Below, piece by piece: positions 7,030 through 13,378 of a DNA stretch of 13,378 nucleotides. Position numbers and translations under genes: made by a program. Source of the stretch: JBKPNZ01 sp046732895 (lineage in GTDB: Bacteria > Actinomycetota > Thermoleophilia > Solirubrobacterales > 70-9); NCBI GenBank assembly GCA_046732895.1, contig JBKPNZ010000007.1:1-13378 (forward strand), written 5' to 3'. The first letter of the stretch is position 1; each line of letters starts with the position of its first letter. The notes below the pieces were generated by a model. That model saw nothing but the letters and a program-made list of their open reading frames with translations, did not search any database and was not told where the DNA came from.

Positions 7030-8087
7030 CCGCGGTACCCCGGCTCGACTCGGAGCCCGGGACCCGGGACCCGATCCTCACCGTTCGCGATCTGCGCGTG
7101 TGGTACGGGACGCCCGGCGACCCCGTGAGAGCGGTCGACGGGATCTCGCTCGATCTGCGCCCCGGCGAGACGCTCGGCCTCGTCGGCGAGTCGGGGTGCG
7201 GCAAGTCGACCCTCGGCCGGGGGATGCTCGGCCTGCTCCCGGAGAGCGCCGCAACGGCAGGCGAGGTGCGCTTCCGCGACATTGACCTGCTCGCGGTACC
7301 CGCGAAGGAGATGCGGCAGATGCGGGGGCCCGAGCTAGGGCTGATCTTCCAGGAGCCGATGACCCGCCTCGATCCGCTGCACACGATCGAGGACCACTTC
7401 CTCGAGGCCCTGCGCATGCACCAGCCCGACCTCGACAAGGACGAGATGCGCCGCCGGGCGCTCGAGGCGCTTGCGGGCATGGGGATCCCCCCGACCCGCT
7501 TCAAGCAGTACCCCCACGAGTTCTCGGGCGGGATGCGCCAGCGGATCATGATCGCCCTCGCCCTCGTGCTGGAGCCCAAGGTCGTCGTCGCAGACGAGCC
7601 GACGACCGCGCTCGACGTGATCGTCGAGGCCCAGATCCTCGGCATCCTCGCCGACCTGCGCCGAAACTTCGATACGGCGCTGCTGCTCATCACGCACAAC
7701 CTCGGCATCGTCGCCGAGGCGTGTGATCGCGTGGCGGTGATGTACGCCGGGAAGATCGTCGAGGAAGGCGACGCTCGGCGCGTCTTCAGCGAGCCGGCCC
7801 ATCCGTACACGCGCGAGCTCCTGCGCTCGACCATCTCGCTGCGGACGACCGGCCTTCACTACATCCCCGGGGCCCCTCCCAACCTGATCCACCCACCTCC
7901 GGCATGCCGGTTCCACCCGCGCTGTCCAAACGCGATGCAGGTCTGCGCCGCCAAGGACCCCCGCGAGGTCACGCTTGAGACGGGCCAGCGCGTGCTGTGC
8001 TGGCTGCATGGCCCCGAGGCAGAGATCCCCGAGGGTGCAACGGCGCCCCTGGAGCGTGAGGAGATCGCAGTGGCGGAGGAGGCGTGA
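7026..8087 (+). CDS. ABC importer ATPase, DppD/OppD type, with Fe-S-type Cys motif
   Basis: 353 residues. The GTG at 7026 overlaps the preceding TGA as GTGA. The open frame continues further upstream, but that part lies inside the permease gene and is not used. Walker A GESGCGKS (54-61), Q-loop Q109, signature FSGGM (166-170), Walker B VVVADEP (186-192), D-loop ALD (195-197) and H-loop H224 are all intact, so it should hydrolyse ATP. FSGGM instead of LSGGQ is common in D-type subunits. The C-terminal oligopeptide-family extension begins at HPYTRELL (259-266). It contains C294, C300, C307 and C325 in the CxFHPRCPxxxxxC...C pattern, which in a related DppD structure holds a [4Fe-4S] cluster. 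It acts as a heterodimer with the next gene product under the B/C channel. Confidence 0.93.
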   Translation: MTAVPRLDSEPGTRDPILTVRDLRVWYGTPGDPVRAVDGISLDLRPGETLGLVGESGCGKSTLGRGMLGLLPESAATAGEVRFRDIDLLAVPAKEMRQMRGPELGLIFQEPMTRLDPLHTIEDHFLEALRMHQPDLDKDEMRRRALEALAGMGIPPTRFKQYPHEFSGGMRQRIMIALALVLEPKVVVADEPTTALDVIVEAQILGILADLRRNFDTALLLITHNLGIVAEACDRVAVMYAGKIVEEGDARRVFSEPAHPYTRELLRSTISLRTTGLHYIPGAPPNLIHPPPACRFHPRCPNAMQVCAAKDPREVTLETGQRVLCWLHGPEAEIPEGATAPLEREEIAVAEEA

Positions 8088-9394
8088 TGGCCGGCAGCTC
8101 CGAGCCCCTGCTCCAGGTGCAGGACCTCCGTACGACCTATTCGCTTCGTGGCTCGTTCGCGGACAGGCTTCGCGGTCACGAGGCGGGCTCGGTCAAGGCG
8201 GTCGACGGCGTGTCCTTCGCCTTGCAAAAGGGTGAGGTTCTCGGCGTGGTCGGTGAATCGGGCTCCGGGAAGACGACCCTCGGACGGACCCTGCTGGGGC
8301 TGGTGGACGCCGCAGACGGCTCGATCATGTTCGAGGGCGAGGAGATCGCCGGCCTCCGCGAGAGTGAGCTGCGGCCACTGCGACAGCGGCTTCAGATCGT
8401 CTTCCAGGATCCGCACGCATCGCTCAATCCCGCGATGACCATCGGCGTCTCGGTCGCCGATCCGCTCCGCTTCCACGGCATCACCAGGGATCGCGAAGAG
8501 CTTCGCCGCCGCGCCGCCGCCGCGATCGAGCGGGTCGGGCTGGCCCCTGCCGACCAGTTCCTCGACAAGTACCCGACCGACCTCTCCGGTGGCCAGAAGC
8601 AGCGCGCCGTCCTGGCGCGGGCGATCATCCTCAACCCCGACGTCCTGATCGCCGACGAGCCCGTGTCGATGCTGGACATGAGCGTGCGGGCGAAGATCCT
8701 CGAGCTCATGCTCGACCTGAAGCGCGAGTTCGACCTCACCTACCTCTACATCACGCACGACCTCGCGACCGCCAAGTACTTCTGCGACCGGATCGCGATC
8801 ATGTACCTGGGGCGGATCGTCGAGATCGGGGCGGCGGCCGAGATCTACGACAACCCGAAACACCCCTACACCGTCTCGCTGCTGAAGGCGATCCCGGAGC
8901 CCGATCCAACCCGGACGGTGCCTCGCGACCTGCCACGCGGCGAGGTTCCGGACGCGGTCACCCCGCCGCTCGGCTGCTCGTTCCACCCCCGCTGCCCGCG
9001 GGCATTCGAGGTGTGCGGCTGGGAGAGCCGCGACCTGCGCACCCTCCTGGAGGCGCGCTGGACGCAGATGCCGGAGGAGGAGTTCGAGCGCGAGCGGGCC
9101 CTGATCGGAGATCTTGACGTCCTGAATGCGCCGGCACTCGAGTGCGTGCTGCCGGCTGCCGAGGGGCACAGCGGGACCGACGCGATGCAGGTCCTCGACG
9201 GCATGCGCCGCGACGCCCCCGACGACCCATTCTGGAAGGGCGTTGCGGATACGGCGGTCGAGTCAGACGGCGTGCGGATCCGCTTCCGCGAGGGGATCGT
9301 CCCGCGCGAGGTCGACGAGGGCGGGGCCAAGGTGAGGTGCCACCTCTTCGACGACGAGGCGCTCGCGGCGGCGGACCGTGTGCGAGTCGCATAG
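8087..9394 (+). CDS. ABC importer ATPase, DppF/OppF type, with long insertion in the Cys motif
   Basis: 435 residues. The ATG at 8087 overlaps the previous stop by one base (TGATG) and has GGAGGAGG at 8075-8082; a GTG one codon earlier is possible. Walker A GESGSGKT (56-63), Q-loop Q107, signature LSGGQ (166-170), Walker B VLIADEP (186-192), D-loop MLD (195-197) and H-loop H224 are intact. HPYTVSLL (259-266) opens the C-terminal family extension. C297, C303 and C310 match the first three Fe-S cysteines with spacing identical to the D subunit. The expected fourth, in KVRCHLF (C418), lies 107 residues further on instead of about 17. The added segment is acidic, begins with ARWTQMPEEEFERER (323-337) and includes another cysteine, C353. 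This makes it about 100 residues longer than usual DppF. It is the last core gene of the importer. Confidence 0.93.
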   Translation: MAGSSEPLLQVQDLRTTYSLRGSFADRLRGHEAGSVKAVDGVSFALQKGEVLGVVGESGSGKTTLGRTLLGLVDAADGSIMFEGEEIAGLRESELRPLRQRLQIVFQDPHASLNPAMTIGVSVADPLRFHGITRDREELRRRAAAAIERVGLAPADQFLDKYPTDLSGGQKQRAVLARAIILNPDVLIADEPVSMLDMSVRAKILELMLDLKREFDLTYLYITHDLATAKYFCDRIAIMYLGRIVEIGAAAEIYDNPKHPYTVSLLKAIPEPDPTRTVPRDLPRGEVPDAVTPPLGCSFHPRCPRAFEVCGWESRDLRTLLEARWTQMPEEEFERERALIGDLDVLNAPALECVLPAAEGHSGTDAMQVLDGMRRDAPDDPFWKGVADTAVESDGVRIRFREGIVPREVDEGGAKVRCHLFDDEALAAADRVRVA

Positions 9395-9404
9395 GAATTC
9401 GGCC

Positions 9405-10229
9405 GTGGTTAGGTGGTTCCGGGGAGGCGGTCTTTTCGTGATCGTCGCCGTCGGGGCCCTCGCCGCCGCGCAGGGTGCGCAGGGGGGCGTCCAGCATGCG
9501 GGCGGCGTCGCCTATGCGGGCAAGACCGTCCACCCCGGCGCCGGCTACGCGAAGGCCAAGGTCAATTGCCCGAAGGGCACGCACGTGGTCAGCGGCGGCG
9601 AGTCGAACGACGCGCTCTTTGGCCACATCCGCCTTCATCACAGTCACCCGATCGATGGCACCGATGACGACAAGCGCCCAGACGACGGCTGGGCGATCGG
9701 CGCGCAGAGCAACGGCGACTTCAGAATCACGGTGTTCGCCGTCTGCGTCGACCGGAAGGTGAGGTACGTCACCAAGAAGCTCGCCGCCGACTCGCTTGAC
9801 CAGACGAACTTCACGATCGACTGCCCGTCCGGGACGAGCGCCGTTGGCGGCGGGGACCAGGGGCGCAAGGCGCTCGCGGAGAACAGCGGCTGGCCGGTTC
9901 CCGAGGGGTGGACCTTCTTCATCGACAACTCCGCCAACCAGGCGCTGCCCCTGACCGGCTACGCGATCTGCGTCAAATTCGGCCTGGAGGTGTCGCAGTT
10001 GACAACGATGGTGCCGGGCAACTCGCAGCTTTCGCGTACTCCCGCCTGCCCCGCACACCGCTTCGTGGTCGGGGGCGGAACGTCGAACGGCGGGGGGACG
10101 AACGACATCGCGATCAACTCCACCTACCCGAACCATTCGACCGCCAGCTGGACCGCCTACGACGACAACCAGACGGGCAGCCCGATCTCCATGACCGTGA
10201 TGGCGGTCTGCGCAAAGAAGCTGAACTGA
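9405..10229 (+). CDS. Secreted protein of three Cys-pair repeats, function unknown
   Basis: 274 residues. The GTG at 9405 is chosen: AGGA at 9393-9396 lies eight bases before it and overlaps the stop of the ATPase gene. A GTG at 9378 would overlap that gene by 17 bases and lacks a ribosome site. Residues 1-26 look like a signal peptide (WFRGGG, then hydrophobic residues ending AAAQGAQG). The rest is three related units of about 65-80 residues. Each opens with CP followed by V-x-G-G-G or V-S-G-G and closes with an A-x-C strand: C55/C114, C140/C189 and C215/C269. Three disulphides, one per unit, are likely. The family was not recognised and no catalytic motif is visible. Ten bases after the ATPase gene, it may be co-transcribed with the importer, but no functional link is shown. 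It is convergent with the helicase gene. Confidence 0.8.
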   Translation: MVRWFRGGGLFVIVAVGALAAAQGAQGGVQHAGGVAYAGKTVHPGAGYAKAKVNCPKGTHVVSGGESNDALFGHIRLHHSHPIDGTDDDKRPDDGWAIGAQSNGDFRITVFAVCVDRKVRYVTKKLAADSLDQTNFTIDCPSGTSAVGGGDQGRKALAENSGWPVPEGWTFFIDNSANQALPLTGYAICVKFGLEVSQLTTMVPGNSQLSRTPACPAHRFVVGGGTSNGGGTNDIAINSTYPNHSTASWTAYDDNQTGSPISMTVMAVCAKKLN

Positions 10230-10237
10230 TCGGTACG

Positions 10238-10250
10238 GGCTAGCGAGCCT
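10238..10250. other. Short hairpin at the convergent gene ends
   Basis: GGCT-AGCG-AGCC forms a 4-base-pair stem at the junction where the secreted-protein gene (stop 10229) meets the helicase gene (stop 10240). The helicase stop codon lies inside it. The same 13 bases, GGCTAGCGAGCCT, occur at 1930-1942 after the propeller gene. There is no T-run on either strand. It is a weak candidate for a shared transcription end, and the stem is too short to be firm. Confidence 0.2.
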
Positions 10251-12579
10251 GCGCGGCGATCACGTTGATGATCCCGTCCATCAGCTCCAGCGCTCCCGCC
10301 TTGTGCAGCGGCTCGTTCAGGTTGCCGCACTTCGGGCTCTGAACGCACGACGGGCATCCGTCGGCGCACGGGCACTCTCCGACGAGGCGAGCCGCGTCCC
10401 CGACGAGGCGGTCGAACACGTCGAACCCACGACGCGAGATGCCGACGCCGCCCGGGTGGCCGTCGTAGATGAAGATCGTCGGCCGGCCGGTCTGGAAGTG
10501 GACGTTGGTCGAGAGCCCGCCGATGTCCCACCGGTCGCACATCGCGAGCAGCGGCAGCACGGCGATCTGGGAGTGCTCGCTGGCATGGAGTGCGCCGAGC
10601 TGGACCTCGGGCGGGAGCGCCGCGGGGCCGGCGAGCTCGTCCGGGAGGACGTACCAGAGGGCCTGCGTGGGGAAGTTCGTCTCGGGAAGCTCCAGGGCGA
10701 CGAGGTCGATCACCGAGTGGTCGTCGAGGCGCTTGCGCTGGTACGCGAGGACCTGCTCGGTCACGGACACCTCGCCGAAGTTGAGCTCCACGGTGGAGGC
10801 GCCCGCTCCGATCTCCCGCCGCTCCCCGATCTCCTCGATGAAGACCATGGTCTCCTTCTTCGGCTGCGTGTACCAGTCGCCGTCGAACGGCTCGACGATG
10901 GCCCGGCTCGACTCGAGGTCGAGCTCCCGCACCTCGTAGGAGCGGCCCAGGTGGAGGTAGACGGCGCCGGGGTGGATCGTGGTGAAGGCGCGCTCGGCCT
11001 CGACGGCTCCCAGGAGCTCCCCGGAGGTTGAGTCGACGACGGCGACGGAGTCGAGCGACGCCGACCGCAGCGAGATCTCACCGGCGGGAAATCCCGGGCC
11101 TCGGGGCAGGTAGCGGCCGTCGCGTGCACGGCGCAGCCGTCCCCGCTTGACCAGGGCCTCGGCGCGTTCGCGCCAGCGGGGACCGAGGACCCGGTCGTCG
11201 TCTGCCGGCCCTCCGAGTGGCAGCTCATACGCCGCGGCGTGGGTGTGGGCGAGCTGGATCCGCTCGTTTTCGTGGTCGAGGATGGCCGCCTCGACCGGGC
11301 GCTCCAGGAACTCCTGCGGATGGCGGCAGAAGAACTGGTCGAGCGCATCGTCGCCGGCGACGTAGAGGGCGAGGCCCTCGCTGCGGCGTCCGGCCCGGCC
11401 CCACATCTGGCGCAGGCTGGCGACGGTTCCCGGGAAGGTTGCGCAGATCGCTGCGTCCAGCTCGCCGATGTCGATGCCGAGCTCGAGCGCATCGGTCGCG
11501 ACCACGGCGAGCAGCTCCCCGCGTGCGAGGCGGGCCTCGATGTCGCGCCGCTGTTGCGGCGTGTACCCGGCGCGGTAGGGAGCGATCCTGTCGGCGAGGT
11601 GCGAAGCGCCGAGACTCTCCAAGCGCATCTTGGTGAACCGCAGGATCAGCTCGACCCCGCGCCGGCTGCGCAGGAAGCAGATGGTGCGTAGGCCCGCCTG
11701 CACCAGGTCGGCGAGGAGCTCGGCCGTCTCCGAGAGGACCGATCGACGCGTCATCGATGCCTCGTCGATGATGGGCGGGTTCCAGATCGCGATCCGCCTG
11801 CCCGCTCGCGGCGCTCCATCCGAGTCGACGAGCTCGAATGGCTCCCCGACCAGGCGCTCTGCGAGCTCGACGGGGTTCGCGATCGTCGCCGAGGCAAGCG
11901 CGAAGCGGGGCTCGGCGCCGTACAGGCTGGCGACGCGACGCAGCCGCCGCAGCACGTTGGCGACGTGCGACCCGAAGACCCCTCGGTAGGTGTGCGCCTC
12001 GTCGACGACGACCCAGCCGAGATTGGCGATGAAGTCGCCCCACTGCTTGTGATGCGGCAGGACCCCGATGTTCAGCATGTCGGGGTTCGTGAGGACGAGG
12101 TTCGACCGCCGCCGAACCTGGGGCCGGTCCTCGCGCGGCGTGTCGCCGTCGTAGATCGCGTGCCGGAGCGCGGGCATCCGCAGCTCGCCGAGCTTGCGCG
12201 CCTGATCCTGCGCGAGCGCCTTGGTCGGGTAGAGGTAGAGCGCGCGCTGGCGCTCGTCGGCGGCGATGGCGCTTAGCACCGGAAGGTTGAAGGAGAGCGA
12301 CTTGCCCGACGCCGTGCCGCTCGTGACGATCACGTTGCCGGCCGCAGCGGCTGCGAGCGCCTGGGCCTGGTGGGAGTAGAGCTCTTCGATCCCGGCTCGC
12401 GCCAGGCTGTCGCGAAGCTGCGGGGGAAGGTTTCCGGGAAACGGCACCGGCTCCGCCGGGCGCGGCTTGTGGGCACTCGCCGCCACGAGCCGCTCGTCCT
12501 CGCGTCCCGGCTCGATCACAGAGCTCCACGCTGCGTCGAGGGCCTCGAGCGAGGCCGGTAGGGCGGCCCCGCTAGCCAT
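10240..12579 (-). CDS. MrfA/YprA-type DEAH-box helicase with C-terminal Cys cluster (DUF1998)
   Basis: 779 residues. The ATG at 12579 is chosen: GGTGGA (complement of 12585-12590) lies five bases upstream. A longer start at 12630 has no such site and lies deeper inside the folP-like gene. Superfamily 2 motifs are in order: SHQAQAL (Q-motif region, 69-75), Walker A TSGTASGKS (86-94), PTKALAQD (118-125), DEAH (193-196), SAT (230-232), VVATDALELGIDIG (359-372) and QMWGRAGRR (391-399). The C-terminal half ends in GECPCADGCPSCVQSPKCG, with C736, C738, C742, C745 and C751, the probable metal site of the DUF1998/MZB domain. B. subtilis MrfA, of similar length and layout, is a 3'-5' DNA helicase for repair of mitomycin-type damage. 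Its nuclease partner MrfB is not in the window. The start overlaps the folP-like gene by 8 bases, so translation is probably coupled. Confidence 0.9.
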   Translation of the reverse strand: MASGAALPASLEALDAAWSSVIEPGREDERLVAASAHKPRPAEPVPFPGNLPPQLRDSLARAGIEELYSHQAQALAAAAAGNVIVTSGTASGKSLSFNLPVLSAIAADERQRALYLYPTKALAQDQARKLGELRMPALRHAIYDGDTPREDRPQVRRRSNLVLTNPDMLNIGVLPHHKQWGDFIANLGWVVVDEAHTYRGVFGSHVANVLRRLRRVASLYGAEPRFALASATIANPVELAERLVGEPFELVDSDGAPRAGRRIAIWNPPIIDEASMTRRSVLSETAELLADLVQAGLRTICFLRSRRGVELILRFTKMRLESLGASHLADRIAPYRAGYTPQQRRDIEARLARGELLAVVATDALELGIDIGELDAAICATFPGTVASLRQMWGRAGRRSEGLALYVAGDDALDQFFCRHPQEFLERPVEAAILDHENERIQLAHTHAAAYELPLGGPADDDRVLGPRWRERAEALVKRGRLRRARDGRYLPRGPGFPAGEISLRSASLDSVAVVDSTSGELLGAVEAERAFTTIHPGAVYLHLGRSYEVRELDLESSRAIVEPFDGDWYTQPKKETMVFIEEIGERREIGAGASTVELNFGEVSVTEQVLAYQRKRLDDHSVIDLVALELPETNFPTQALWYVLPDELAGPAALPPEVQLGALHASEHSQIAVLPLLAMCDRWDIGGLSTNVHFQTGRPTIFIYDGHPGGVGISRRGFDVFDRLVGDAARLVGECPCADGCPSCVQSPKCGNLNEPLHKAGALELMDGIINVIAAQAR

Positions 12580-13378
12580 GGGCGTCCACCGGCTGGGCAG
12601 TGCTGATGGCGCCGGCCACGCGCATCGCATCGAGAGCGCTCCGGTCGTGCAGGCGCAGGACGTCGGCGCCCTCCGTCACGGCGAGCGTCGCGGCGGCAGC
12701 CGTCGCCCACTCCCTGTTGGCGGCGGGGAGGCGCTCCTCCCACGACCCGGCGAGCACCGCGCCGAGGAAGTCCTTGCGGGAGAGGGCGACGAAGAGCGGG
12801 CGGCCGAGCTCCCGCAGCTCGCCTAGGCGACGCAGGATTTCGAGGTCATCTGCAACCGAGAGGTCGAAATCGAGGCCGGGATCCAGCGCGATCTGCTCGG
12901 GGGCGATGCCGCGGGCGGCGATCGCCTCCATCCGCTCCTCGAACCAGGCCTTGAGGTGTTCGACCGGGTCCTCGTAGCGCGGAGCTCCACGGTCGGTGCG
13001 CGGTGGTCCCTCGATGTGCATGAGCACATAGCCGGCTCCGCTTGCAGCGACGGCATCGAGGAGCTCCGTGTCGGCCCCGCCGGAGATGTCGTTGATGCCC
13101 ACCGCGCCCGCCGCAATGGTCGCCGCACCCACCTCGGCCGAGAACGTGTCGGCGAGCACCGGCACTCCGCCCTCGGCGGTAAGCCGCTCGATCGCCGGCA
13201 CCAGACGGGCTCGCTCCTCAGCCGGCGGGACCGGAGGGCCGCTGCGGGCCGCGACGGCGCCCACGTCGAGGAGGTCGAACCCGGCCTCGACGAGCTCCAT
13301 GCCGTCCGCGACCGCCTGCTCAGGGGTCCCGCTGCGGGCGCCCTCGAAGAAGGAGTCGTCGGTGACGTTGACGATCCC
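12572..13378 (-). CDS. folP: Dihydropteroate synthase family protein, divergent, 5' end outside window
   Basis: 268 residues are visible; the frame is open to the right edge, so perhaps 10-30 N-terminal residues are missing. DHPS joins 6-hydroxymethyl-dihydropterin diphosphate to p-aminobenzoate in folate synthesis. Visible-part numbering: loop 1 is NVTDDSF (4-10; usual NVTPDSF); the DIGGESTRPG segment reads DVGAVAARSG (38-47); then ADTFSAEV (76-83), INDISGG (95-101), LMH (119-121), DPG (166-168), SRKDFLG (200-206) and LRLHD (241-245). The Asn, Asp, Ser-Arg-Lys and Arg-x-His residues of the active site are present. The loop 2 Thr and Pro (E. coli Thr62, Pro64) are Ala44 and Ser46, and the Lys of GFGK is missing. 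It may be a true but divergent DHPS or a FolP2-like homologue without that activity. Its TAG overlaps the helicase ATG (ATGGCTAG). Confidence 0.82.
   Translation of the reverse strand, partial: GIVNVTDDSFFEGARSGTPEQAVADGMELVEAGFDLLDVGAVAARSGPPVPPAEERARLVPAIERLTAEGGVPVLADTFSAEVGAATIAAGAVGINDISGGADTELLDAVAASGAGYVLMHIEGPPRTDRGAPRYEDPVEHLKAWFEERMEAIAARGIAPEQIALDPGLDFDLSVADDLEILRRLGELRELGRPLFVALSRKDFLGAVLAGSWEERLPAANREWATAAAATLAVTEGADVLRLHDRSALDAMRVAGAISTAQPVDAHG

Noticed and set aside
7859..9169. 436-codon minus-strand frame opposite the ATPase genes, and similar long frames at 8958-10136 and 11225-12529
   Set aside because: All lie antisense to genes with intact motifs, and have biased composition and no plausible starts.
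12580..12630. Longer start for the helicase at 12630
   Set aside because: It adds 17 residues with no family likeness and no ribosome site, and enlarges the overlap with the folP-like gene. The ATG at 12579 has GGTGGA at good spacing.

Overview
The window is uniformly GC-rich, with tightly packed genes, frequent GTG starts, Shine-Dalgarno sites of the GGAGG type and strong G/C at third codon positions. This points to a high-GC actinobacterium. The style (many secreted beta-propeller and repeat proteins, TANNNT-like promoters) would suit Thermoleophilia/Solirubrobacterales, but that placement is an impression and was not tested. No CRISPR array, insertion sequence, integrase or phage gene is visible.

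Layout. (1) 1-413: a probable minus-strand small zinc-finger gene starts at 194 and runs off the left edge. Next comes a divergent intergenic region with a short perfect inverted repeat, then the start of a plus-strand APC-superfamily permease (414-1814). (2) 1845-3205, minus strand: a secreted seven-repeat TolB/PD40-type propeller protein, followed 25 bases downstream by tRNA-Phe(GAA). (3) 3390-9394, plus strand: a complete five-gene peptide-type ABC importer operon in the order binding lipoprotein, permease B, permease C, ATPase D, ATPase F. The last three junctions abut or overlap by 0-4 bases. A long GC-rich stem-loop lies in the only real gap, after the binding protein. (4) 9405-10229: a secreted protein of three Cys-pair repeats, 10 bases after the last ATPase and probably in the same transcript. 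(5) 10240-13378, minus strand and convergent with the operon: a folP-like gene (dihydropteroate synthase family, 5' end outside the window) whose stop overlaps by 8 bases the start of a MrfA/YprA-type DEAH helicase with a C-terminal Cys cluster.

How the genes work together. The lipoprotein would capture a peptide-like ligand outside the membrane, B and C form the channel, and D and F drive it with ATP. Both ATPases carry the C-terminal Cys motif known to hold an iron-sulphur cluster in this family. In F, the third and fourth cysteines are separated by about 107 residues instead of about 17. The folP-like protein keeps most catalytic residues but differs in loops 1 and 2. It is probably translationally coupled to a helicase of the DNA-repair type, a pairing with no obvious biochemical logic.

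No whole system in the window is clearly undescribed. The oddest items are the ATPase F insertion, the divergent DHPS coupled to a helicase, the three-repeat secreted protein, and the left-edge zinc-finger gene.
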